7,221 bases of DNA from Desulfovibrio sp. (GCA_031270875.1 JAISXC010000084.1:1-7221); one strand, 5' to 3'; counted from the stretch's first letter, positions 1-6,123 are shown. Translations and numbers: made by a program. The notes: a model not told the origin generated them from the sequence alone.

Positions 1-2
1 GC

Positions 3-77
3 TTAACACTGCAAATAGATTGCGCTTACACCCCTCCGCTATGGGCGTCCGTTGTCACGGCTGCCGGAGCACTTTCA
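3..77 (+). repeat. Dispersed intergenic repeat, copy 1
   Basis: This stretch aligns over its whole length, with about two small gaps, to 7145-7217 in the same orientation. The best conserved parts are TTAAC, the block GCAAATAGATTGCGCTTAC (one mismatch to the distal copy), GGGCGTCCG and the final TTTCA. The core holds a short inverted repeat, GCAA (11-14) and TTGC (20-23), which the distal copy extends to GCGCAA/TTGCGC. No open frame or transposase is associated. It looks like a non-coding, structure-forming dispersed repeat at the edge of the gene cluster. The copy may begin upstream of the window. Confidence 0.65.
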
Positions 78-79
78 TT

Positions 80-107
80 TTGAAATTGTTCTAGAGCATT
101 TTACACT
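80..107 (+). promoter_or_regulatory. Probable sigma70-type promoter of the IclR-family gene
   Basis: A TTGAAA -35-like box (80-85) is separated by 16 bp from a TACACT -10-like box (102-107). Transcription would begin near 114. That places the TTG at 116 too close to the start of the mRNA and favours one of the downstream start codons for the regulator. The promoter overlaps the palindromes at 87-115, the expected arrangement for autorepression. The boxes are moderate matches to consensus, so this is a prediction. Confidence 0.4.
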
Positions 108-115
108 TAAAATGC
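87..115 (+). promoter_or_regulatory. Operator-like double palindrome in the regulator promoter
   Basis: Two overlapping dyads are visible. TGTTCT (87-92) abuts AGAGCA (93-98), a 12-bp palindrome with one mismatched pair. GCATTTTA (96-103) and TAAAATGC (108-115) form a perfect 8-bp inverted repeat with a 4-nt spacer. Both lie across the predicted -10 region. The TGTTCT half-site recurs at the operon promoter (1414-1457), so I infer that the IclR-family protein binds here to control its own gene. Which dyad is the true operator cannot be decided from one sequence. Confidence 0.45.
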
Positions 116-196
116 TTGACGATTTTCCGAATGAAGAATATGTTGCTCTGTTGCATGTCGGAATACAGCAACAATTTAGCCTCTATCCGGTTATCT

Positions 197-1000
197 ATGC
201 CCACAAAATACATAACTATACAGTCCATCGCGCGAGCTATGGCTCTTATTGAGCATCTTTCCTGCGAGGGGAACAACACCGGTATCACTGCCATTGCCGC
301 GCATGTTGGGTTACATAAAAGTACCTGCTTCGGTATTTTACACACTTTACAAGAATTGGGCTATGTACTACAGAATAAGGAAACGGGACGTTACAGCCTC
401 GGCACAAAGGTTTTTACTCTCGGCCAGGCATACTTGGCGAATCTTGACATACGCGGTCTGGCCGCCCCACAGTTGGCGGCACTTTCCGCGGAATCGCTGG
501 AAACGGTCCATCTGGTCATCCGCGAAAGATTGCACGCCGTGTATCTTGACAAAATCGAAGCTCCACACGCTATAACGATTTCCTCGCAAGTAGGTCAACG
601 GGCGCGCATGCATTGCACTGGGGTGGGCAAGGTCATTCTGGCCCATTTTACACCGGAAGAGCAACTGGTCGTGCTTGAGCAGCCACTTGAGAAATATACG
701 GAATATACGCTGACGGATAGAAAAGCCCTTGCTTTGCATCTTGCGGAAATTAAGGAAAAAGGACTTAGTATAGATAACGAGGAAATAGAAATCGGCCTCT
801 GCTGCATTGCCGCCCCGATTTTTGCCAGCACAGGCACCGTTACCGCGGCGATCAGTATTTCCGGGCCCAAAACTCGCCTGACCGAAGACAGATTTGAAGC
901 ATTGAGTCGCAGCTTGCGTAAGGCTACTGACGCCATATCCCGCAGTCTCGGGTATCAGGGACCCTTTGGTAAAAACAAGGATCTCGATGCCAATATTTAG
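197..1000 (+). CDS. IclR-family transcriptional regulator
   Basis: The 267-residue product has the two-domain IclR layout. An N-terminal winged helix-turn-helix (about residues 8-75) carries the family signatures IQSIARAM, a recognition helix around GLHKSTCFGILHTLQELGY and the wing YSLGTKVFTLG. A C-terminal effector-binding domain (about 85-250) contains GVGKVILAHFTPEE and the conserved EIGLCCIAAPIF segment. Such proteins bind a small carboxylate or sugar-acid effector in the cytoplasm and repress or activate the adjacent catabolic operon. The frame stays open upstream, with possible starts at 116 (TTG), 131, 140 and 155. I chose 197 because IclR proteins usually begin about 8-12 residues before the IQSI motif and the predicted promoter ends near 107, but no clear Shine-Dalgarno supports any choice. 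It lies 5' of and co-directional with the five-gene operon, which it probably controls. The effector is unknown. Confidence 0.9.
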   Translation: MPTKYITIQSIARAMALIEHLSCEGNNTGITAIAAHVGLHKSTCFGILHTLQELGYVLQNKETGRYSLGTKVFTLGQAYLANLDIRGLAAPQLAALSAESLETVHLVIRERLHAVYLDKIEAPHAITISSQVGQRARMHCTGVGKVILAHFTPEEQLVVLEQPLEKYTEYTLTDRKALALHLAEIKEKGLSIDNEEIEIGLCCIAAPIFASTGTVTAAISISGPKTRLTEDRFEALSRSLRKATDAISRSLGYQGPFGKNKDLDANI

Positions 1001-1006
1001 GCGACG

Positions 1007-1034
1007 CTGAAAAAGTCGGAAGCGACTTTTTCAG
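1007..1034 (+). terminator. Intrinsic-terminator-like hairpin after the regulator gene
   Basis: A perfect 12-bp stem, CTGAAAAAGTCG (1007-1018) with CGACTTTTTCAG (1023-1034), encloses a GAAG loop and begins seven bases after the regulator's stop codon. The A-run in the left arm pairs with the T5 run in the right arm, so it can act on either strand. It separates the regulator transcript from the operon downstream. Confidence 0.75.
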
Positions 1035-1072
1035 AAAGGCACGCCGGCTCCAGGCGCCGCTTCGCGGACGCC

Positions 1073-1100
1073 ACAGATAAATTGCGGCTCGCCTTGCGCC
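1073..1100 (+). repeat. Partial copy 2 of the dispersed intergenic repeat
   Basis: ATAAATTGCG (1077-1086) is identical to 7157-7166 in the distal copy, and the following CGCCTT (1090-1095) matches 7171-7176 at nearly the same spacing. The left arm and the TTAAC start are missing, and the GC-rich tail is diverged. It lies between the terminator hairpin and a GC-rich hairpin, in the same orientation as the other two copies. Confidence 0.4.
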
Positions 1101-1103
1101 GCG

Positions 1104-1126
1104 CCCGGTCGCGGAACGCGACCGGG
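1104..1126 (+). repeat. GC-rich perfect hairpin in the intergenic region
   Basis: CCCGGTCGCG (1104-1113) and CGCGACCGGG (1117-1126) form a 10-bp perfect stem with a GAA loop, followed by TTTA. It may be a second terminator backing up the hairpin at 1007-1034, or the structured tail of the repeat copy beside it. Its T-run is short, so termination is uncertain. Confidence 0.5.
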
Positions 1127-1155
1127 TTTACCTGCCCTGTAGTGTTCTTCTGGTC

Positions 1156-1173
1156 TGAAAAACATGTGTTTCA
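1156..1173. promoter_or_regulatory. 18-bp near-perfect palindrome, possible regulator site
   Basis: The sequence TGAAAAACATGTGTTTCA is a dyad centred on ACATGT with only one mismatched pair. TGAAA...TTTCA arms resemble operators known for some IclR-family regulators such as KdgR. It lies about 230 bp upstream of the operon -35 box, so a role would be distal activation or looping. It could also belong to an unrelated regulator or have no function. Confidence 0.35.
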
Positions 1174-1273
1174 CAAAATTATACTGTAATATTAGCATGT
1201 TTAATATTTTTTCAAGGCCAACTATTTAAAGTTGCCGAGAAGGTTGTTTCTCCCCTTTTCTCCAGCAAAAATT

Positions 1274-1316
1274 CTTTTTTTTGTGAGATAGGGGGCAATC
1301 TACCCCACTAAAAAAG
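1274..1316. repeat. Imperfect inverted repeat flanked by T-run and A-run
   Basis: An 8-base T-run (1275-1282) and a 6-base A-run (1310-1315) flank an inner GGGG/CCCC pairing (1291-1295 with 1303-1306) around a loop of about seven bases. The RNA of either strand could fold into a hairpin with a weak outer A-U stem. It could be a weak bidirectional terminator or just an AT-rich tract. The internal mismatches keep confidence low. Confidence 0.25.
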
Positions 1317-1386
1317 TCCATCAAAACGCCCCCAACGGGAAAATTCGCCGCGGCAGCCCGGGATCGTGGAATGCCGTTTTTTTATC

Positions 1387-1414
1387 TTGACACCCTCAGA
1401 ATTTTCTGTATGCT
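1387..1414 (+). promoter_or_regulatory. Strong sigma70-type promoter of the five-gene operon
   Basis: A consensus -35 box TTGACA (1387-1392) is followed after 16 bp by TATGCT (1409-1414) as -10. Transcription would start near 1421, giving a leader of about 77 nt before the first start codon at 1498. It is the best promoter match in the window, and no comparable promoter is visible between the downstream genes. The half-site cluster directly after the -10 box suggests control by repression. Confidence 0.7.
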
Positions 1415-1457
1415 GAACACAGTTCTATATTATTGAACATAAATGACTGAGTGTTCT
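1414..1457 (+). promoter_or_regulatory. Clustered operator half-sites at the operon start
   Basis: Four related half-sites lie within 44 bp: TGAACA (1414-1419), AGTTCT (1421-1426), TGAACA (1434-1439) and TGTTCT (1452-1457). The two TGAACA copies are in direct repeat 20 bp apart, close to two helical turns. GAAC-ACA-GTTC (1415-1425) and GTTC-9 nt-GAAC (1422-1438) are inverted pairs. They overlap the predicted transcription start. The same hexamer occurs in the regulator promoter (87-92), so I infer these are binding sites for the IclR-family regulator, probably repressing until the effector binds. Confidence 0.5.
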
Positions 1458-1497
1458 CAGATTGCCGGCCAGTTCACAGCAATTTTGTGAGGTAGCT

Positions 1498-2103
1498 ATG
1501 AAAACAGTCACAATGCTGGCGCAGATCAACAGCAAAATTTGTACCGGCTGTGGCATCTGCGGAAAGGTCTGTCCCACTTTGGCCATTACCGTGCAAGACC
1601 GCAAGGCCGCTGTAAATCCGGCACGATGTCTCGCCTGCGCCAATTGCCATCAGAGGTGCCCTGTTGAGGCTGTGACTTTAGTCCCCTTGGAGAGGCATTT
1701 CACGGTTTCCGTTGTCGTCCGCGACCAAGATCGAAAGGCCGCTGACGAGCTTTGTCTCCGTGCCGGATTCCACCCAAGCCAGATACTCTGTTACTGCACG
1801 GCAACGCGCGCCGAGGAAGTTGCCGCGGCTATTATACAGGGAGCGAAGAGCCCTGAGGAAATTTCCTTCCGCACCGGACTCCGAATGGGGTGCTCTGTTG
1901 AGTGCATCCAGCCCGCCCTGCGACTGCTTGACACAGCCGGCATCGCTCCGACTCCGCCTGAAGGCGGCTGGCAATGGTACGGCAAAACTGTGACTCTGCA
2001 AGAAATTCCCGGGGACATCAAAGCCAAATACAACCACCGCGGCTTTTATTTTGACAACGATATCGCGTTGTTTGCGGAAGTCACGGCATCCGGACGGAGG
2101 TAG
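1498..2103 (+). CDS. Ferredoxin-like protein: two [4Fe-4S] motifs plus a BFD-like [2Fe-2S] domain
   Basis: The 201-residue product starts at the ATG preceded by GTGAGGT at good spacing; upstream in-frame codons lack a ribosome site. The N-terminus has two classical 4Fe-4S motifs: CTGCGICGKVCP (Cys15, 18, 21, 25) and CLACANCHQRCP (Cys44, 47, 50, 54). After a linker comes a second iron-sulfur-like module, CYC (Cys98, Cys100) then GCSVEC (Cys132, Cys136), with helix-like sequence EEVAAAIIQGAKSPEEIS between. This resembles the BFD-like [2Fe-2S] domain, but the last pair is spaced CxxxC rather than the usual CxxC. The C-terminal 60 residues, rich in Trp, Tyr and Phe, are not recognised. No signal peptide or membrane segment is seen, so it is a soluble cytoplasmic electron carrier or small redox subunit. 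It is first in the operon, two bases before the LarA-like gene, and may donate electrons to or assist its neighbours; its partner is inferred only from position. Confidence 0.85.
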   Translation: MKTVTMLAQINSKICTGCGICGKVCPTLAITVQDRKAAVNPARCLACANCHQRCPVEAVTLVPLERHFTVSVVVRDQDRKAADELCLRAGFHPSQILCYCTATRAEEVAAAIIQGAKSPEEISFRTGLRMGCSVECIQPALRLLDTAGIAPTPPEGGWQWYGKTVTLQEIPGDIKAKYNHRGFYFDNDIALFAEVTASGRR

Positions 2104-2105
2104 CC

Positions 2106-3545
2106 ATGTCGCGCGCTCCCATCATCCCCGCGCCGCCGCGCGTTTCCCAGTACGGCGTCGCGCCGGAGCATGTAGTCAAGCGGGCCGCCGAATTGCCGGA
2201 CATCACGTCGGTGCTGCTGACAGAGCTTTTTACTGATTCCCCGCGTATCATCTACCCCTCCCCCGCAGGACCGGACGCCGTGCGCAGTGCCGTCTCGCGT
2301 GCCCTTGAGGGCGTGGATATGAGCATGATCAAGCCGGAACATTCCGTGAACATCTGTGCCTCCCACCACGGATTCACCCTGCTCGGGGGAGTGCCTTACG
2401 CTGAAATGCTGAAGATGTTGCGGGACGAAATAGCCTCCCGCACGGGATGCTCCAACATCCGTCTGCGTGCCGGCGTCGGTCTGCGTTTCAGGGAAACCGA
2501 GGAATACATCAAAGCCTTCGGGCTGGACGCGCATTACGGCAAGGGTAAAACCCGCGGGGTCGCGCCCATTGACGAAGGCATACCAATTGAAACAGAAATC
2601 GGTACTTTATACGGGATCAAGGCCATCTACGATGCCGACTGGATCGTGCACGCCCACAACAGCGACGTGCGTGAAGTACATTTTCACCGCCAGGTAGACC
2701 GGGCCGTCAAACCTTTTGGCATGTCTTACGCACGCATAGAGACGCGCTCGACCTACCACCAAAATCTCGGTCCCCGTGCCGCCAACTTCACAGCCAGGGC
2801 AATCTTCGCCTCGGAATTCGTGCAGGAAAAATTTGCTTTTGCCGCATTCCTGGACATGTCTCCTGTGGGCGTGGTCGGTGTGGTCGCCGATAATGATCTT
2901 TACGCCTTGAACGATAGGCTGACTGTTGCCGGGTGCCGCAATTACGGCAAGATCATGACTCTGCTCGGCCAGGTGGACGAATGCATCGCGGTGCTCGATT
3001 TCCCCTGTCCCGTTCCCTACGTATTCGCAGCCGGGGTCATTTACGCCAACTTTGTAGGCGCGAACACGGATCTTTTCGATCTGAACATACCTTTACCAGC
3101 GTACACATGGTACACTGAAGCGTTTTACGGCAGGAACGGGCCGCTGTTGGACAGCATCCCGCCCACCAACCCCGCTATCAGGATGTGCGTGCATAACTAT
3201 GCCTGGGGTGGCTATCCCAGCGCTTTTTTCAGCGAACAGATTCCTACGTTGGTAGTCGGAGCGGAGCAAGCCGAGGTCATGAACCGAGATTCTCAGAACG
3301 TCGAATATATGACCCACGCCATGACCGCGAAAAATCTCGACAGCGCAATGCACTTCGCCCGTACTGCCGGTGGCACGGATAAAGTCATCATTTTCGACGG
3401 ATCTGCCGGGGGTATCAACGTGAGTGCGCCTTTGGCGAATGTGTTGCGCGACAAGGCATCTGAGGTCAGCCGTCGGGTTGACCGGGAATTGTTGCCTAAG
3501 TGGCTGCGGCAGCGTGGCATTGACACTGCCGCAGCCCCCGTTTGA
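2106..3545 (+). CDS. Divergent LarA/DUF2088-like protein (putative nickel-pincer-type isomerase)
   Basis: The 479-residue product starts two bases after the ferredoxin stop, with GGAGGT (2096-2101) overlapping that stop, so the two are probably translationally coupled. I place it in the lactate racemase (LarA) superfamily from motif order and spacing. DSPR (Asp44, Arg47) matches the LarA DxTR motif. ASHHG (His87/88) sits where LarA has its first catalytic histidine. His192, Lys202 and His218 have the 10- and 16-residue spacing of LarA His174, Lys184 (pincer attachment) and His200 (nickel ligand). The preceding GIPIETE...YDADWIVHAHNSD resembles the LarA strand before the catalytic histidine. 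The 88-192 gap is longer than in LarA and overall similarity looks low. Well-conserved-looking C-terminal segments include YVFAAGVIYANF, CVHNYAWGGYPS and FDGSAGGINVS. LarA proteins isomerise 2-hydroxy acids by hydride transfer to the cofactor; the substrate here is unknown. It is cytoplasmic, with no signal peptide or transmembrane helix. The alternative is a LarA-fold protein that lacks the cofactor. Confidence 0.55.
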   Translation: MSRAPIIPAPPRVSQYGVAPEHVVKRAAELPDITSVLLTELFTDSPRIIYPSPAGPDAVRSAVSRALEGVDMSMIKPEHSVNICASHHGFTLLGGVPYAEMLKMLRDEIASRTGCSNIRLRAGVGLRFRETEEYIKAFGLDAHYGKGKTRGVAPIDEGIPIETEIGTLYGIKAIYDADWIVHAHNSDVREVHFHRQVDRAVKPFGMSYARIETRSTYHQNLGPRAANFTARAIFASEFVQEKFAFAAFLDMSPVGVVGVVADNDLYALNDRLTVAGCRNYGKIMTLLGQVDECIAVLDFPCPVPYVFAAGVIYANFVGANTDLFDLNIPLPAYTWYTEAFYGRNGPLLDSIPPTNPAIRMCVHNYAWGGYPSAFFSEQIPTLVVGAEQAEVMNRDSQNVEYMTHAMTAKNLDSAMHFARTAGGTDKVIIFDGSAGGINVSAPLANVLRDKASEVSRRVDRELLPKWLRQRGIDTAAAPV

Positions 3546-3564
3546 GGCGCCTGAGGAGGCAGCT

Positions 3565-5322
3565 ATGACGGGAGACCTGCGGGACGACATTTTTCGCGGC
3601 TTGGATGGCCGAGAATTTATTGCTTCAATTTACCTCAAGCAGAAGGGAATTGTTTGCGGCGTGGGATATGCGCGTGATACGCTTGCGGCTTTGGGCTGCA
3701 CTCTCCTACACGCCGCATATGACGGCGACGTAGTCGCGGTGACCGATCCCATACTCGTTTTTTCAGGTTCGGCAAAGGAGATCGCCTTGGCCGAAGATGT
3801 CGTCATTGGTTGCATAGCCAAAGCAACGGGCATCGCCAGGGCGGCAAACAGCGCCGTATGCCTTGCGCGGGAACATTCCGGCGGTCGTGTACGCATCGTT
3901 TCAGGGGCATCCAAGAAAATGCCCGCAGAAATCAAGACCCAGGTGCGGCATGCTGTTCATGTGGGCGGCGTCACGGGTCGCATGGTTGAAGGACCTTTTC
4001 TATATCTTGATAAAAATTATGTCCGCATGTTTGGTTCAGTGGCTGCAACGCTTGACGGAGTACTCCATATAGCAAATCACACACGTGTCATTCAACTGCG
4101 CGGGTTTCTTGAATCTCTGGAGAATGAAGCCCGTGCCGCGCTTGAACGTGACGCGGAAATTCTCATGGTGGACACGGGCCAAATCTGTGATGTGGATACA
4201 GTGTCCCGTCTAGCCAGGGAACTGAACAAGCGTAGCCGCGTCTTGATTGCTTTTGCCGGAGACGTCAGGCACGAACATATCCCCGAACTTTGCGGATACG
4301 ATATAGACCTTATCGACATGGGCGCAGCCATTGTAGATGCGCCCATGGCGGATTGTTCCTTTGATGTGGTTCAGCAGACCACGGTCTGCGCTTCGGATGA
4401 CAGCCTGGAGCTGCATCTCCTGCAAAAAACGGAATTGCGCATTGACGGCATTACACTGCATGAAGCCAACCTCACAGATATAGCAACGGAGGTTGCAGCC
4501 TGCCTTTCGCTGCCTGGAGATAAGGTGGCGGTCATTGATGTCAGACCCGCGCAACTTGCTTTAGACGTTCTGATCCCTACCATCAGGGCCGACCAAATCT
4601 TCGGCAAGGAAAAATCCTTGCTCCGCGCTCTGGAAGCACTGCCCGGCATAAGCCTCTCAGAAAAGGCCGAGGTTCATTCCGAAGGGATACTCGGCGCTAT
4701 CAGCCTTGACGAAAAAGCTGTGCCGGAAATTTTGGCCCGTACGCGCAACATGCATGCATCGCTCAAATCCCGAAAAAGAGGTCGGGTGAAGGTATTCCCT
4801 ACCGGCTTTGAACTGATCGAACGGCGCATTGAAGACACTAATACCCCATACCTGATGAAATTATTTTCTCAGGCAGGTTTTGTGGTGGAAGCAGGCGACA
4901 TCCTGCCCGATAGCAAAGAAGCCATGGTTGCAGCTCTTGCCGCTGCGGCGGAAGACTGTTCACTGGTTGTATCTACCGGCGGCGTTGGGGCGGAAGACAA
5001 AGATTTCAGCGTAGAAGCCGTATTGAGCGTGGACCCTTTTGCTGTTGCCCCGTACTTGGTGCGATTCGCCAAGGGTGAAGGGCGCCATGTGAAAGATGGA
5101 GTCCGTATCGCGGTCGGCGAAAAGAACGGCTGTCTGCTTGTGGCCCTGCCGGGGCCGCATGATGAGGTTAAGCTGATTGCCCCCGTCCTGATACGTGGGA
5201 TGAAGGAAGGCCGAAACCTTTACGACTTGGCGGAAGAGCTGGCTTCCAGCCTGCGTGAGAAACTGCGCGGCAGCGCCGCGCAGCACGGGCATCGCGGAAG
5301 CCATGCTGTCACAATAATGTGA
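3565..5322 (+). CDS. NadC-like phosphoribosyltransferase fused to a MoCF (MoaB/MogA/CinA-type) domain
   Basis: The 585-residue product starts at the ATG behind a strong GGAGG (3555-3559); the open frame extends upstream only through the end of the preceding gene. Residues about 1-275 follow the quinolinate phosphoribosyltransferase (NadC/ModD) plan: GVGYARDTL, DGDVVAVTDPI, ATGIARAANSAV, SGASKKMP, HAVHVGGVTGRM, AEILMVDTG and DIDLIDMGAAIVDAPMAD. Quinolinate-binding positions are altered: TRKT reads ASKK, the HR pair reads GR, and KDNH reads DKNY. The true substrate is therefore probably another acid. Residues about 283-400 are a linker domain I do not recognise (TELRIDGITLHEANL, HSEGILGAISLD). 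Residues about 405-560 are a MoCF fold: FPTGFELIERRIEDTN, DILPDS and STGGVGAEDKD, as in MogA, MoaB and the N-terminus of CinA. The fusion suggests making or processing a pyridine-nucleotide-like or pterin-like cofactor or intermediate. Beside a LarA-like gene, whose cofactor is nicotinate-derived, this is suggestive but unproven. Confidence 0.65.
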   Translation: MTGDLRDDIFRGLDGREFIASIYLKQKGIVCGVGYARDTLAALGCTLLHAAYDGDVVAVTDPILVFSGSAKEIALAEDVVIGCIAKATGIARAANSAVCLAREHSGGRVRIVSGASKKMPAEIKTQVRHAVHVGGVTGRMVEGPFLYLDKNYVRMFGSVAATLDGVLHIANHTRVIQLRGFLESLENEARAALERDAEILMVDTGQICDVDTVSRLARELNKRSRVLIAFAGDVRHEHIPELCGYDIDLIDMGAAIVDAPMADCSFDVVQQTTVCASDDSLELHLLQKTELRIDGITLHEANLTDIATEVAACLSLPGDKVAVIDVRPAQLALDVLIPTIRADQIFGKEKSLLRALEALPGISLSEKAEVHSEGILGAISLDEKAVPEILARTRNMHASLKSRKRGRVKVFPTGFELIERRIEDTNTPYLMKLFSQAGFVVEAGDILPDSKEAMVAALAAAAEDCSLVVSTGGVGAEDKDFSVEAVLSVDPFAVAPYLVRFAKGEGRHVKDGVRIAVGEKNGCLLVALPGPHDEVKLIAPVLIRGMKEGRNLYDLAEELASSLREKLRGSAAQHGHRGSHAVTIM

Positions 5323-5340
5323 AATACAAAGGAATATCGG

Positions 5341-6123
5341 ATGGACAAGAAAACCGTTAGCGCGCTGGCGCAGAATATGCGCAACGCCGAGTTGAACCGT
5401 AAAGCCGTAGGGGCGCTGACCGCTGCCTACCCTGATCTGAGCATAGCGGACGCCTATATGGTACAGCGTGCCGCCGTGGAAGAACGCATCCGGAGCGGCG
5501 GCACGGTCATCGGCAAAAAAGTTGGCCTGACTTCCAATGCCATGCAGCTGGCCTTGGGGGTTTCCGAGCCGGACTTCGGCCATCTTTTCGCGGACATGCT
5601 CTTTGACGAGGAGATACCGGTTCCCGTGTCCCGCTTTCTGCAGCCCAGAATAGAGGCGGAGATCGCCTTTGTCCTGGGCGAGGATATGAAAGGTCCGGGT
5701 GTGAGCATAGCGGATGTCTTGCGTACGACCGTTTCCGTGGTTCCGTCCTTTGAAATCATCGACAGCCGCATAGCCGACTGGAAAATCAAAATCCAGGATA
5801 CAATTGCGGACAACGGTTCAAGCGCCGGATTCGTGCTGGGCTCGAAACTGGTTCCCATCGGCTCCGTTGATCTCAAGTATGTCGGGCTTGTTCTGCAGAA
5901 AAACGGTTCTATCATTGAAACCGCCGCCGGCGCGGCGGTCATGGGGCATCCCGCCAGGGCCGTGGCTTGGCTGGCCAATGCTCTGGCCGGCATGGACGTC
6001 GGCCTGAAGAGGGGAGAGATTGTGCTCTCCGGGTCTTTTACCAAGGCGTTTGACGTGGCGGCCGGTGACGTGTTCACCGCCTCTTTCGGCGGCCTCGGTT
6101 CGGTGAAAGTAGTGTTTGTTTGA
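5341..6123 (+). CDS. 2-oxopent-4-enoate (2-hydroxypenta-2,4-dienoate) hydratase, MhpD/DmpE family
   Basis: The 260-residue protein has the normal length for this family. It adds water to 2-hydroxypenta-2,4-dienoate to give 4-hydroxy-2-oxovalerate, the middle step of lower meta-cleavage pathways, and is a metal-dependent soluble enzyme. Signatures in order are GKKVGLTSNAMQLALGV (58-74), PDFGHLFADM, PRIEAEIAFVL (102-112), FEIIDSRIADWKIKIQDT (137-154), ADNGSS, GAAVMGHPARAVAWLAN and LSGSFTKA. Glu105, Glu107 and Glu138 match the metal-binding glutamates of E. coli MhpD. The EAEIAF and DWKI features favour hydratase over the related 4-oxalocrotonate decarboxylase (DmpH/NahK), but assignment within the family is not certain. 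The start is supported by AAAGGA (5328-5333), 18 bases after the preceding stop. The usual aromatic ring-cleavage dioxygenase is absent from the window, so its substrate probably comes from a different, anaerobic route. Confidence 0.85.
   Translation: MDKKTVSALAQNMRNAELNRKAVGALTAAYPDLSIADAYMVQRAAVEERIRSGGTVIGKKVGLTSNAMQLALGVSEPDFGHLFADMLFDEEIPVPVSRFLQPRIEAEIAFVLGEDMKGPGVSIADVLRTTVSVVPSFEIIDSRIADWKIKIQDTIADNGSSAGFVLGSKLVPIGSVDLKYVGLVLQKNGSIIETAAGAAVMGHPARAVAWLANALAGMDVGLKRGEIVLSGSFTKAFDVAAGDVFTASFGGLGSVKVVFV

Larger units (their letters stand above)
1131..1386. other. AT-rich non-coding region upstream of the operon
   Basis: I see no credible gene here: reading frames are short and lack ribosome sites. 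The stretch contains the 18-bp palindrome at 1156-1173, an AT-rich tract (about 1175-1215), a TATACT hexamer (1180-1185) with no good -35 partner, an imperfect inverted repeat GGCCAAC/GTTGCC (1216-1236), and the T-run/A-run-flanked repeat at 1274-1316. It is likely upstream regulatory DNA for the promoter at 1387-1414. Confidence 0.5.

Noticed and set aside
116..196. N-terminal extension of the regulator from the TTG at 116
   Set aside because: It would start within a few bases of the predicted transcription start and adds Cys/Met-rich residues not typical of IclR proteins. Starts at 140 or 155 are not excluded.
1131..1386. Small RNA, riboswitch or short peptide gene in the AT-rich region
   Set aside because: No promoter with paired boxes, no start codon with a ribosome site and no known riboswitch-like conserved core could be made out.
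3424..3564. Upstream extension of the NadC-MoCF reading frame into the LarA-like gene
   Set aside because: The extension overlaps the end of the preceding gene in another frame and has no domain similarity. The ATG at 3565 has a strong GGAGG at ideal spacing and fits the start of NadC-like proteins.
5341..6123. Assignment of the hydratase as 4-oxalocrotonate decarboxylase (DmpH/NahK)
   Set aside because: EAEIAF and DSRIADWKIKIQDT match the hydratase branch, whereas the decarboxylases typically show EPEIAF-like and FKF-like sequence at these positions. It remains a lower-probability alternative.
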